Source of the DNA: Brachypodium distachyon
Taxonomy: Eukaryota > Streptophyta > Magnoliopsida > Poales > Poaceae
Direction: 5' to 3'
Assembly (NCBI RefSeq): GCF_000005505.3
Contig: NC_016134.3
Location: forward strand, 2,790,001 to 2,854,000
Length of the DNA: 64,000 bases
Shown: positions 47,647 through 59,000 of the stretch, piece by piece
Position numbering within the stretch: the first letter of the stretch is position 1
Layout of the letters: each line of letters begins with the position of its first letter
Position numbers and translations under genes: made by a program
The notes under the pieces: generated by a model
What the model was told of the DNA's origin: nothing
Databases searched by the model: none
Seen by the model: only the letters and a program-made list of their open reading frames with translations

Positions 47647-48984
47647 TACTAGATTCCGAAAAACAGAAATAGAAAGAGCTCCTAAAGATGCTTCCATACA
47701 ATTTAGCATGCTAGTAGTTAGGAAAATGATAATTTACCTTTTCTTAGGTCAAAATCATAATTTACCTTCACACACATGCCATGCCCATGCATCACGCCCA
47801 GCGCCTCCGCCACCTATCACGCTATCGGGTGGCATGCAAACCCTCACACGTGCTCCCAAGTGGCTCCCACATGGCATCAGACTGGGCCCATCTCATTGGT
47901 GTATGGTATATGAAAGGTATATTTTATTGATATATGATATGCGGATGATATATGAGTGGTATATTTCATTGGTACACGGATTAAAAAATAGGTGGGCCCG
48001 GGTTGGCGCCACATGGCAGCGCGTGGCTGGCAGCATGCTGCTGTTATGTGGCGGAGCTGGCAGAAATGACTTTCACGTGAAAGGGCCAAATCACGACGAG
48101 GAAGGACACCAACGTGGAAAAAGAGATACATAAAGAGAGAGGAAAAGAGAAAGTACCACAAGGGAAAAGAGAAGTGGGTAACTCATATGGTCCACTGTAG
48201 AAAACCATTCTTCACTTGGTCTACATGAACCAGGTTTTACCTCTCCATCTCTATCCCACCAAAAATGTCTATAGTCTTCACCGAATACCATTGTTCCATC
48301 TTCACTTTAATGAGCTAAAAGGAAAGAGACCCCTGAAAGACCACAATCGAAGCACGACACTTGCCACACTTTCTAACATAGGAGTAGATCGTGCTACACA
48401 CTGCGACCTAACCTAATTAAGAAAAATGTCGGGATGTCTTTTCTATAAGTGTTGCGGCAATCTTATTAATAAAGACGGCCACAACCCCCTTGCACCCTAG
48501 ACACATCATATATAATCCATGTGTTGTTCTTCAACAACAACAGTCATATACATTTTCATTAAAAAAATACATATGTAGATTAATAAGGTTATGCAGTAAT
48601 TGATGCGATAGGACGGTTAAAAAAACATTTGGTGCAATAAATGCAAATATAAAACCGTTCTTTATCTGGCTGATTCATGCGCACGGACGTGATTGGTCCA
48701 GCGCTGCCTCGCATGCCAATTTGGTGTTAGTTGGGTGTGCGGAGGGTGCAGCTGTATGTGGTCACTTTTCTTTGTACTAGTCCATTTTCAAAGTTCAATA
48801 GGTTTTGTAGATCAAATCGTCAGTCTGATTTATAATCCGTTTTCACCAGTCGCTTCATATCGACGATATCTTTAAATTTAGATCCAATTTTGATATGTTT
48901 TGCTATAAAAAATCAGGCACTTAAGTTACCAATCGATAATGCAAAAAAAATTCATCTTACTTTGAAAAGGCCGCCATGTCGTAA

Positions 48985-49325
48985 TAGGGTGGCAACTTCA
49001 TTAATTATTGGCGGGTAACTTTCATGCATAACTACCATTCTATTTGTACGTAGTTTGCCATGTGGTAACTTAGTATCAAAAGAATGTCAACTTCATATGT
49101 TATCGGGTGGTAACTTTTGAGATGAATTTTTTCCGTCGAACATACCAATATGCTTGAAGTTCTCACATGGTAACTTGTTGCTAACTCGGTGATACTTTTG
49201 TATATATTATTCGATGGTAACTTTAGTGGAGAAATTACCAGCCTATTTGGCTTGAACTTACCGCATGGTTATTTGTCACTAACACGATGGTAACTTCATG
49301 CATTATTGGCTGTTAACTTGTAGGC
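48985..49325. repeat. Cluster of TGGTAACTT-like motifs
   Basis: Nine or so copies of GGTAACTT or close variants (for example near 49014, 49074, 49110, 49171, 49213, 49286) are spread over about 340 bp at irregular spacing of 20-60 bp, all in the same orientation. Some share longer context (GATGGTAACTT, CATGGTAACTT, TTCATGCAT). The origin is unknown; it resembles the subterminal repeat arrays of some DNA transposons. Confidence 0.6.
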
Positions 49326-50911
49326 CCGAAAAAAATATTGTTCAAACATACTAATATGAGATTTAGTTTCAAAGATCTAGTCGAGACAAACCTAACCGTA
49401 AAAACGGACCATAAAACAAGTACACATTTTCAGAGATAAGACATTTTGAAATTTGAAATCTCAAAAAATATAGATGATGACATTAAATTTGTCCATTAAT
49501 GCATGCAAATAGTCACCGGGCATGCTGCCTCGAGTGTACGCACGGGATGAAATTTGCGGGCATGGTCGTGCATTAGCACATCCCATAAATAAATAACTTA
49601 AACTAAATATACAAGCATGAATTAAGCAATAACATAAAACGGCTAGGGTAATACACAACTTTTATAGGATGCAATAAATTTAAAATCATCAAATTACACT
49701 CTGTCGGGACGGATGGTTTGAGCACAACAAATAATTAAAGTTTTGAAATTTGTTCTAATTAAATTGCATGATTTCAATGTCCCAGCATGATGGCTGTCTA
49801 ACCCTAAAAGGACGTCCGAGATGGAGTTTCACGCTCTAATTCGGACAGCCAACCAGCTTTGACCAACTGAACACGGTTTGCAATCAAAACCTGACGTTTT
49901 TCTTCAGTTAAGTCTCAGTGTGTGGCTGAACTATGATGTATTTTTCAATTATTATTGTACGTACAAGTCACAATCCCATCCAGTTCAATGTACATCTCTG
50001 CATTTGAATTTCTTAGATGAAGAATCATCAGGAGGCTCAATTCTAGTCACGTCATGTCGTATCTATCGGACATCAAAACGTCGTACTGCAAATCATTTCC
50101 TTTTTATAATTTGCTTCGATAGTAGCTGCCTGAGATAAAGATATTGGCGAGCCAAACAGTAAGATAAGCAAACCTAGTTAAAAAAGACTAGATTATTATA
50201 ATCCACCCCAAACAGGCAGCCTATAAAAGAGACCATGACCACCAGAGCTAGGAAAAAAAGGGAAAAGTGTTTATATGCCCAGTTTGTTCGACCAAGGTAA
50301 AAGTACATCTATTCTTCAGCACTGGTTCAATGATTTGCCGATTTTGATAGGAAAACATACTCTTTGTTTTAAGAACCTCGCTCAAAAGAGCAAGAATTGC
50401 TACATCTCCATTAATAAAACAGAATTAATAGAGTTGTCTCTCTGATAATTAATTAAGGAAAACTGGATGAAACCTTTAACACCATATCAGTTGTGAATAC
50501 ATTACCACTTTGTGCCAACTATGAACCATATACTGTAAAGTGGAGCATACATATCAATTAGAAAAATCTAAATTAAATGTAAAAAAGAAAGAAAATGTAA
50601 AACATGGCAAATTTAAACTATTACATGGTGCTGGCAGAAATATTAGTGAGTACTGAGTATATGTATTCCTTACAATATCCATGTTTTGTTTACACTCATG
50701 TTTACGCTAACTGGCAAGTACGCAGTAACTCCAAACCCAACAATGAAATGAAGGGTTACTCATCATAATACACATGGTTCGCATAATTACACTCTTTTGG
50801 TACAAGGTAAATAATATAATAGCCAACTTTGGGCAGGACAGATTGGTGTTACCATTTTCTTCGTATCTGTTTATCTTTCTATCTCCTTCCAAAGGAGATG
50901 AGATACTTCAT

Positions 50912-51787
50912 TCACAGCTGCTTCTTTGCCTGAATTCTGTTTTGCTCAATGTAAGGGTAGACTCTCTGGTACTGTAATATCGCCCAGACAAGGTGCCTCC
51001 AGGAGAACTCAGGCCACAGAGGCTCCGGGTTCTGCAGATGACTAAACGTCGTCTGCCACAGGAGGAAATTGCTCAGCCGAGTCTCACCCGAGGTCCGGAT
51101 CACAATGTCGGGATCTGGGCAACCAGCAGTGTACATATGGCGGTCCAAATCAGCCACTGAAATATCCGAATGCGCGCCACTACCTACAGCACGGCCATTG
51201 CTGCTGCCAGCGTGCTCTCTCTGCATCATATCCCTCCGTTCTGCGCAGAGCTCATTGACGGCGTTTGCAATCTCAGAGGTCGAGTTGTATGGCATGCAAA
51301 CAGATAAGACTAACCCTGCGTTTCTGGAGGTGCTCGCCATCAATTTCTGAGCTGCCAGTCGAACCGGTTCGCTAAGCATGTCCAGGTTCCCCCAGAAGTT
51401 GATCTTGCAGTTAACCTTATTGATCACATTTCTGTTCTCCAACAGCTCATTGATCTTTTCCTCCATTAACTCCATCAAAGTTTGCACCTCAGTTGGGTCC
51501 CGTTTAAAATTGTCAATGCTAAATGCATAAACTGTTATATACTTCACACCCATTTCGTAACAGTATAGAAGACTTGCCATCAGAGCAGAGAAGCCCACCC
51601 TATGACCGGCGCCTTCCTTGATACTTCTGGATTTAGCATATCTGCGGTTACCGTCCATAATAAACGCAATGTGTCTAGGCATCGGGCCATATGAGAGGAC
51701 AGCTACGATGCATTTGCGTATAAAATTCTGCAGACTTTCAAGAACACCAGTTGTGACTATCTCATCAGGCTGCTTCTCCTTCTCCAT
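50912..51787 (-). CDS. Cis-prenyltransferase (dehydrodolichyl diphosphate synthase family)
   Basis: A single coding exon of 291 aa. The enzyme adds isopentenyl units in cis configuration to a short allylic diphosphate to make dehydrodolichyl diphosphate, the precursor of dolichol for protein glycosylation, typically at the ER. Conserved regions are all present: HIAFIMDGNRRYAK (catalytic Asp45), ITVYAFSIDNFKR, RTSGETRLSNFLLWQ (231-245) and WPEFSWRHLVWAI. The start at 51787 (MEKEKQPDEIV) matches the short N-terminus of family members. An in-frame ATG at 51868 would add 27 residues and is the main alternative. The 5' UTR is split by an intron (52394-51920, donor GTGAGT) and contains a 13-codon uORF that ends just before the upstream ATG. 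The gene looks intact. Confidence 0.92.
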   Translation of the reverse strand: MEKEKQPDEIVTTGVLESLQNFIRKCIVAVLSYGPMPRHIAFIMDGNRRYAKSRSIKEGAGHRVGFSALMASLLYCYEMGVKYITVYAFSIDNFKRDPTEVQTLMELMEEKINELLENRNVINKVNCKINFWGNLDMLSEPVRLAAQKLMASTSRNAGLVLSVCMPYNSTSEIANAVNELCAERRDMMQREHAGSSNGRAVGSGAHSDISVADLDRHMYTAGCPDPDIVIRTSGETRLSNFLLWQTTFSHLQNPEPLWPEFSWRHLVWAILQYQRVYPYIEQNRIQAKKQL

Positions 51788-51872
51788 CTTCAAATCATGA
51801 ACAGCATGACAAACAAAACTATCAGTGCCTTTGCGAAGTGTTAGAAGAAGTGCAGATATAAAAGCCATATAG

Positions 51873-51914
51873 CTAGTTGTGGATCTGTACTTGGCTGATA
51901 AGTGAATCAAGCAT
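51873..51914 (-). promoter_or_regulatory. Upstream ORF in the cis-prenyltransferase leader
   Basis: The first ATG after the 5' UTR intron (acceptor CCCTAG at 51920-51925) opens a 13-codon frame that stops at 51873, only 4 nt before the in-frame ATG at 51868 and 85 nt before the ATG at 51787. It could damp translation of the longer form. Confidence 0.55.
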
Positions 51915-51919
51915 TTCCA

Positions 51920-52394
51920 CTAGGGGTCAACCAACCAATGCGCCAATATTCAAAGCTGCAAACAGGAAAAGATATAAAGTTTCAGATTTCCAAGGAAGAG
52001 GGGAGAAGCGAGCATTCACCGTCAGAAAAATGAGTACCAGATGTATATCATCACTACTACTACAGAATTAAGCAGGATGTACACTGGGAAAGAAAAGGAA
52101 AAAAAACTGTCAACAATTGATCTTTTATGCTTCTTCAAGGGCAGTATGAACATGTCAATCACCCAAGACAACCCAGACCTCTTTAAGGAAGAAATGAGGG
52201 TCATCTTGGGACTATCAAATAGAAGTAGATGAGAAGCTTGCAGAAAAATTGGAACTGGTGTGAAGATATGAAACTGGGACCGAAAGACGGCATTTGGATT
52301 TGCAGCACCGGATTTTAATTGCCATTGAGTTCTTTGGCGGCACAAATTTTCCTTAAGTGAACCATAGACGAGTTCCAGAGGGATTGAAACTCAC
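51920..52394 (-). other. 5' UTR intron of the cis-prenyltransferase gene
   Basis: Donor GTGAGT at 52394-52389 after a GC-rich, ATG-free leader exon (about 52566-52395); acceptor CCCTAG ending at 51920. Inferred from splice consensus and the abrupt change in base composition. Confidence 0.6.
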
Positions 52395-52566
52395 CTTCTC
52401 TGTCCGCCAGCTGCTGCTGCCGCCGGCCGCCGCCTTCGTGCCCCGCGCCGTGCTCGCTCTGGAGGTCGAGGATCTGGCTCCCCTCGCCCGAGCTGGATCT
52501 CCGCGCCGCCGGTGCGGGGCGGTGGCGTTGGCTTGGGAGGAGGCGGGGGACGTCTGGTGGTGCTAA

Positions 52567-54503
52567 TCGTTGGAGGATGGGGTTTGGGGGTTTCTTATCG
52601 GGAGGAAGGATCGAGAGGGAGAATGACGGAGACACGCTAGTACGCTACGGCCTACGGGGAGAGTACACGTTGACGTGAGGAGAAATCTGAGCCTCAGGAC
52701 GGAGCAAAGCTATACGGTGCCCGGCGGCAGCTTTGAGTCCGCGATAGCACGACATGGGGTAGGAAAGGACAGTGGACGTCATAAGAAACTAGGCAAGCTG
52801 CGTACATAATCCAAAAAATTTGCAGATACCTGTACTACGTCTCCTCCTTCTGCGTAGATAATCACAACTCCTTCTCCTTCCCTTATGAATTGTGACCCCG
52901 AGTTCTACAAGAAACACACAATGAGATCAATAATCCAAAAAAATTGCAGTTAACTAAATATATTCTTTAAAAAAGATACCTGTACTACGTTTCGTAGGAT
53001 CTGCAGAAGCTTGTTGGCGAGCCAGGCGTCAAAATCCTCCACAGACGAAGAGGAGGCAGAGGACGTCGGCGGGCGTGGGGCAGCCGGTGACGCAGTGTAC
53101 TACCTGCAGCCGGTGCCGCAGTGGACAAAGAAAAAAAAAATCAGTTCTTAATCAACCCCCAAGAAAGAACAAAACAAATCAAAGATCGAAAATAAGGAAC
53201 AAAAATTCAGATTGTTACGGCGGCTTGGTACGTAGGGGAAGGAGCTCCGCACACCGAGATGGATCTACATGGAAGGGAGGCAGGGAGGGCGAGCATGGCG
53301 GCGGGCGTGGATGAGCAGCTCGGTGGAGGGTCTTGGACCGGGACAAGATGAACTCCGAGATGAGCGCCACGCTGCCGGATCTTCGTGGGAGAGGCGGCAA
53401 GATGGGCTTCGGCCTGAGTGTGGAGGAGGGTGGTGGGCGTGGTGCCTCGATAGCCGGAGGGTGGAGGGGGCGAGTTGCCGGCGGTGGATCTGAAGGGTGG
53501 CGGCGCGAATCGGGAGAGAAGAGGGAATCGGGGAGGAGAGGAATCATGAGTCAAGGAGTCAGGGATCCCATGGGGATGGATCGATCTGTGCGTACCGGTG
53601 CAGGGCGGGGAATCGAGCGGCTGGAGGTGGTGGCTACGGGAGGAGTTTGGACTTTTGGAGGTGCTCGATTGAGGACGGCGTATCGCCTGCGGCCGGAATG
53701 GGGGAAATCGAGAGCAAAGCATGGCCGGGGAAGGGAAGAGATGACCAAGAAGAGCAAAAGTCTGCGGGGCGCAGCGAAGCCGGGAGTGCTGCGGGCCCAC
53801 TGCTGACAGGCCGGGGTGGTGCTTTTCCCACCTCAAACGGTGTAAAAACGGTGGGTCCCGTGAATGTACAGCTGTATCCTGTTTTTTGCCACAATCCAAA
53901 TGACAGGTTTTATTAGCAAAGTCAGCAAGTCAACATCCGAATGGAGAATGGACTTGTCCGATTCTCTCCGCAGGCATATGGGCCACTTCTACCAGGAAAC
54001 GTGCGACGGGCCTAGGTTTCTGGCCTATCACGAATGTCCGGGCTGGATTGCCGTTTTAGGCCCGTTTATAGAGGTAATCTACGGCGTCCGCATTTTTTTC
54101 ATCCAACCTACTAGTAGACCGAAAAGCCCACTTGGATGGTTGTTTTAGTAGTACTGTATTCTTTCTACAGCCCATTACGCCCGAATATCCTTCCGACGAA
54201 CTGCGCACAGAGAGAGAGAGACGGTCTGTCGAAGGAAATCCAGAAAGAGAGAGAGAGGCCCAGCGATAGGACGGGCGATGCGTTGAAGGGGCGCCGGTTG
54301 ACGGGATCAGCGGCGGCGGTGACGAGATCCACCGCGCCGTGGCTGCTGCGGTGACGGGATCCAGCGCACGGTTCGACCGCCAGAGATTTTAGTTTTGCCT
54401 CTTTGTTGTAAATAGTCTTTCCTCTCGAATGGAAGCAGCGGAGAAAACAAATAACGAGTACGCCCGGTGGTGAAGAAAAAAGACTTCTCGAAAATGGACA
54501 CAC
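52567..54503. other. Region with possible orphan exons, otherwise intergenic
   Basis: About 52840-53100 has two exon-like segments on the minus strand, described separately. 53200-53850 is GC-rich with long open frames on both strands, probably a composition effect. There are GA-rich tracts near 54210-54260. A lone Stowaway left end (CTCCCTCCGTCCACGTAAAG) sits at 54504. Confidence 0.4.
52837..53100 (-). pseudogene. Possible remnant exons of an unrecognised gene
   Basis: On the minus strand, a segment near 53080-52980 reads SSSSVEDFDAWLANKLLQ then ILRNVVQ and ends at a GTATCT donor-like site. A second segment at 52907-52837, after a TTTCTTGTAG acceptor-like site, reads NSGSQFIREGEGVVIIYAEG then GDVVQ and ends at the same CAG|GTATCTG motif. 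The two share the sequence around ACGTAGTACAGGTATC, and ATAATCCAAAAAA lies near both, so the second may be a partial tandem duplication. I recognise no family. Without a start or downstream exons this is only a suggestion of a gene fragment. Confidence 0.25.
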
Positions 54504-54546
54504 TCCCTCCGTCCACGTAAAGGAAAACATCTGGATATACTAAGAA

Positions 54547-56570
54547 TCAATCATCCTCGTACAAGCGTGAGTATGAGACAAGAGAGGGTAACACACAGTG
54601 GGGTACATCATAGCCTAACAAGAGGTTTGACTGGACAGTGCGGCCTAATTTCACAAGTTCATGTGTCACACCATTGCCAGCCCTACCGACGTTGTGAAAC
54701 GTCACTGAGGTGAAGTGTCCTGCAAGTTTTTTGATGTCGCCGATGATTCCTGCTATCTCTGATCGATTAAGAGTCTTCATGCACAAACCAGACACAAGGT
54801 TGGCACAATCCGATTCGACCTCCAGTTTCCTTCCTGGGTCAATATGAGTAGCAAGCAATCCCTTTAAGCAAGCAAGGCTTTCGGCCACTAGTGCAGAAGA
54901 AACTCTGCCCAGGTTACCCCACGCAGACCACAACACATTTCTCAAGTTGTCTCTTAACACCGTTCCCCAGGTAGCATCTTGAGTCTGTGGGTCAAAACCC
55001 GCATCGGTGTTCAGTTTGAGCCAGCCAGGGGGTGGTCAGCTCCAATTGCTAGTGCAGGGAGTGGCAGTGGCCACCGGCTTGGGTGGGCTGCAGAGCATCG
55101 GAGATTTCCCTTTGCTATCAACGTTGTGTTGCATTTCTCTTACACCCTCCAAAGTATCTACCAAATTCTTTAGGAAAACCACCGAGTCACCAACAGTAGC
55201 TTTTCCTTGTCCGAAGATGATATCGTTGCGGAGGTGCCAAGCTCGCCACCACAAAAGCATCGTTTTTTGCCTCACTCCACCATCCATCTTGTCCGGGCAG
55301 ATCAAGGACCAGTCAGGCCCATTATTGGGCATTTGGGCGTCTGGCAGTAGGGGCCAGATTTTTCTCATCTCATGTCTAAGAGCTAGTGCCTTGGTGCATG
55401 TCATAACCGCATGATAACAGGTTTCATCTTCACGGCCACAAATACTACAGGTGGGAAGTGTTTTTTTTCAAGCCTTTGCTTCTAGCTTGCTGCACTGCTA
55501 AGGAGTTCGTTGCTAGCTTCCAGCAGAAGATTTTCACTTTTGGAGGCACATTGGTCTGCCAGATGCATTGCCACAGCCTTCGTTCGCCATCAGGTAATGC
55601 ACTCGAGGAGTTGTTGCCAAGATTAATCTTGTTAGTTAGGGCAAGTCTGTAGGCGCTTTTGACAGTGAAAATGCCCGATTTTTCTGGAAACCACGCCACA
55701 AAATCTTCGCCATCATGCTGGGGAATTCTTATTTTCAACACTTCCTCAGCGTCATGTGGCATAAAGGAATCTGTAACCTTCTGTACGTCCCAGCTCTTAG
55801 TGTTAACATTTATCAGATCTTCCACTTTCCTAATCCGCGAGCCTCTCAGGTTGGCGGATATTTTCATATTTCCCCGGGGAAGCCAGCTGTCACGCCAGAC
55901 TCTGATTTTCTTTCCATCATGGACACGCCATATGACTCCTCTCTTAAGTAGGTCCAGCCCGTGCATGATTCCTTGCCAACCAGGCAATGTGTTCTTGATG
56001 AAGGATGTGTCAGTTAGCTCGCCATGGGGGTAGTACTTTGCTTTCAGCAACCTAGCACAGAGGCTCTCAGGCTTTGTTAACAAGCGCAAGCCTGTCTGGC
56101 CAGTAAGGCTTGGTTGAAGGCTTGCAAGTCTCTAAACTCAACAGCTCCAAAAATTTTTGGTCTAATAACCTTTTCCCAAGCCAGCCAGTGAATCCTAAGT
56201 TTATTTTCCTCATCTCCCCACCAAAAATTCCTTGTGATCTGAGCAAGCTCTTCACAAAGGCCAGTTGAAAATCTGAAGACACTCATGATATAGGTTGGGA
56301 TAGCCTGCACCACAGATTTTATTAGTACCTCTTTACCTCCACTTGTACTTCTCAGACTAGTCAGACAGTCTTTTTGAGATTTTTTCTTTGACGGATTGAA
56401 ATTTACCATTCTTCATTCGACCCTCGGGAATTGGAAACCCTAGATATTTTTCCTCAAATCCAACTGAGGTAAAGTTAAGGGTTGCAGCCACTAAATCCCC
56501 TTCTACTTGAGTGCATTTTTTCCCAAGGAGGAGGGAGCATTTCTCAGAACTCATCAACTAATGTACTTCA
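54547..56570 (-). mobile_element. LINE fragment with RNase H domain, minus strand
   Basis: This is the C-terminal half of a LINE ORF2 read from high to low coordinates: reverse transcriptase thumb region (56557-56077: EKYLGFPIPEGRMKNGKF, IKSVVQAIPTYIMSVFR), the linker and zf-RVT region (56089-55445: GIFTVKSAYRLALTNKI, VPPKVKIFCWKLATNSL), a WWRAWHLRNDIIFGQG segment (55404-55036), and an RNase H domain (54960-54547: ESLACLKGLLATHI, LEVESDCANLV, VGRAGNGVTHELVKLG). Frames are shifted between blocks and no poly(A) or clear target duplication is seen, so both ends may be truncated. The RNase H domain places it in a different lineage from the LINE at 3.4-10 kb. Confidence 0.85.
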
Positions 56571-56810
56571 GTTTTTGTTCCAAGTCAAAGATGTTAAAGT
56601 TTGATCGATTTTATTGGAAAACGTATCAACATTTATGCACTGAATTTGCATTATTAGATCCGTTTTGAAATGTAGTCTCATAATGTATCGAGTCATATGC
56701 GTTGCTACTTTTTTCAAAAAAGTCGGTTGAATCTATTTATTTATTTTGACTTAGAACCAAACCTAAAAATACACTTATTTGTGCACGAACGGAGCATGCT
56801 AAAAAAATAA
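56571..56810. mobile_element. MITE remnant next to the LINE
   Basis: TTTTTGTTCCAAGTCAAAGA and GAAATGTAGTCTCATAATG parallel the interior of the element at 63648 (TTTTTGTTCTAAGTCAAAC, ATGTATTCTCATAGTATA). The right end reads TGCACGAACGGAG. The left end is missing where the LINE fragment begins. Confidence 0.5.
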
Positions 56811-56871
56811 TCTTCTTAGACACCCTGAGATAAGGAAAAAGAATGTTATCTAAAATAGGAGGGACCTTCTA

Positions 56872-57089
56872 CCCCCTCTGTCCGGGTTTATAAGACCCGT
56901 TATGAAACGGAGGGAGTATATTGGTAATACGATGATATTTTGGCACAAAAAAAATATCGTTGGATTCGTATTGAAAAACTCTTTCTGATGATATAATTTT
57001 ATATACATATATATCAAATATTATTTGTATAGTTGTTGGTCAAAGCTTGGCACGAAATTCAATAGTCCTTATAAAACCAGACGGAGGTA
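56872..57089. mobile_element. Stowaway-like MITE with an internal extra end
   Basis: The left end CCCCCTCTGTCCGGGTTTATAA and the right end TTATAAAACCAGACGGAGG are inverted copies. An additional GAAACGGAGGGAG|TA at 56904-56918 lies only 46 bp from the left end, as if a shorter derivative or second element were fused in. Confidence 0.5.
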
Positions 57090-58227
57090 CTAATAAGAAC
57101 TGCATGTAGATAGAGGTGTTTTTTTAGGCCAGATCGATTCATCGATACACCCATTTACACGTGGATTTGTTTTTTAGGTAGTAGTAATAAGTTAGTGGTC
57201 GCCGATGTTGGATATTGCTGTCGTTGTTTTCTTAATCGGATGCTACCGCCGGGAGTCCTGCCGGAGAGCCGGGGATTCACATGCCGTACGGCACTACTGC
57301 GTGCGATCGAATGTTCTTTTTTTTTAAAGTTGGTTAATTTGTCAGCTACTTAGCTCGAGTACAAGCCACTGAAGCCAACGACCCAACTATCTTTTATTTA
57401 CGAGAAATTAATATCTTCTTGTGTTTGATCCAAGATAGACACTATATATACATGGGCATAAATCACATGCGAGTTCGGTCCTTTTTTTAAAGAAACTCTG
57501 CTTTCGGTTTGGTTGCTGCAGTGGCAAGGCTTGCGTACTCGAGATTTCTTCGCCGTGTGGTTATAATTTGCCTGGTCTCAGTACTTAATTTGTTTTTTTT
57601 TATTTAGCAATGTTTCCTTTCCGTTTTTACTAGGCATGTGTTCGCTTCCCAATCCTATCAGGCGAACAACCCTTCACTGCCTGTCTGCCTCCTCCTCCTA
57701 TGTCGAATGCAATGAGAGAGCATTTTTTGCTCCCAAGATGAAACACATTCGTTTTTTTTTTGTTTGCCCTCCTTGTGATAGATAGACTGGGATGGGTTAC
57801 ATTTAAGTTACTACACATAATGATTACCCCCTTTGTACGTTTTCAAGAAAAAAAATCTAATCTTCAGTTGATGGTACACTGAACATCAGAGCGGCATAAC
57901 AGGTTTAAAATTTCAACGAAATTATGGTAATTTAGGTAGGCCTTGAATTTTTATCCTTTCAATACAAAAATAGTTTGCCAAGAATTTGTGCCCGGCACAC
58001 AATAGCTCGTTTGTTCGATGAGAGCCGAGCAATTAACTTGTTGTTTTTCCTTTTTCTCAAAAAAATATTGTTTTTTTTGCCAAAAATTCATTATGTTGTT
58101 TTTCTCTCTTTAATGAGAGCCGAGTAAATTAGCATGTGTAACTTGTGATGGACAAATTTATGTTTCGGTACAACTCTGATAAATTTTGGTGGAATTTTAA
58201 AGGCCAAAATACCTGAATAATTACTGA

Positions 58228-58363
58228 AATCCCCGAAACTTCCTTCATTTTGGCAGGCCCACCAAAGTTCATCCAATATACTCCCTCCGTCCCATAATCC
58301 CCGAAACTTCCTTCATTTTGGCAGGCCCACCAAAGTTCATCCAATATACTCCCTCCGTCCCAT
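58228..58363. repeat. 68-bp tandem duplication including a MITE end
   Basis: The unit starts ATCCCCGAAACTTCC and ends ACTCCCTCCGTCCCATA. It is present twice head to tail with no difference that I can see. The second copy continues into a full Stowaway element; the first stops after the first bases of the element. Confidence 0.9.
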
Positions 58364-58460
58364 ATTAAGTGACTTTCCATTACATGTATGTAGACGCTTT
58401 TAGACATACATACATCTATATTTGGACAAATTTGAATCACTTAACATGGGACGGATGGAG
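58349..58460. mobile_element. Stowaway MITE (112 bp)
   Basis: Left end CTCCCTCCGTCCCATATTAA, right end TTAACATGGGACGGATGGAG, flanked by TA. Same subfamily as the element at 11409. Confidence 0.88.
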
Positions 58461-59000
58461 TATATGCTTTCTTAACGTTTCTTTTCGAAAATTCTGAAAC
58501 TCTAGTACTCACCGTTACTTTTGGCATGGATGTTGCTTTTTACTGCAAAAACTCCCCTTTTCCTGCCCTACCCCCTTTGCATATGCATCCATCCATGCAA
58601 CTTTTACAAACGATGAGCATGACATGTTATTCATCAATCAATTCACACTGTTCTGGTGTCTGCAGAAAGCCTGAAGTACATTAACTAACTAACTACTGAA
58701 TCAATCAGCATTGTACTCATTAGCTAGCTAGCCAGTCATGAACCAATTATACTAGCAGCTTGGGGATTAGGATTAATCCATGACCAGCTTCCCCAAAGCT
58801 TTCATCATCGATGTCTCACCTAGCAACACAACAGGAAATCAAAGAAAAGGAAGAGATAAGAGAAAGAAAGAGAAAAAAAAAACTAAATAGCGGCTTCTTC
58901 TTCTACAACGCAATGCCATATGGACATGGAGATGATCAATGCGATGTGGATGTGATCATGGCATGGATCGACGATGATGGGCGAGCTTAATCATCTGTGT

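Larger units (their letters stand above)
47510..50911. other. Intergenic region with a TGGTAACTT repeat cluster
   Basis: No gene supported. It holds a Stowaway MITE (47562-47646), an imperfect repeat of GGTATATTTTATTG / GGTATATTTCATTGG near 47917-47980, and a cluster of TGGTAACTT-type motifs (48985-49325). Sequence before 50911 is probably the 3' UTR of the cis-prenyltransferase gene. Confidence 0.5.
56811..59000. other. Intergenic region with MITEs and a tandem duplication
   Basis: No gene supported. Contents: a Stowaway-like pair of ends (56872-57089), long T runs (57590-57605, 57752-57763), a 68-bp tandem duplication (58228-58363) and a Stowaway MITE (58349-58460). 58700-59000 probably includes the 3' UTR of the minus-strand gene at 59.0 kb. 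Confidence 0.5.

Noticed and set aside
48985..49325. CRISPR-like repeat array
   Set aside because: The motif is too short, spacing is irregular, and the window is plant nuclear DNA.
53207..53899. 230-aa minus-strand frame in GC-rich DNA
   Set aside because: Pro/Ser-rich, overlaps equally long plus-strand frames, and shows no domain or splice context; base composition is the likely cause.
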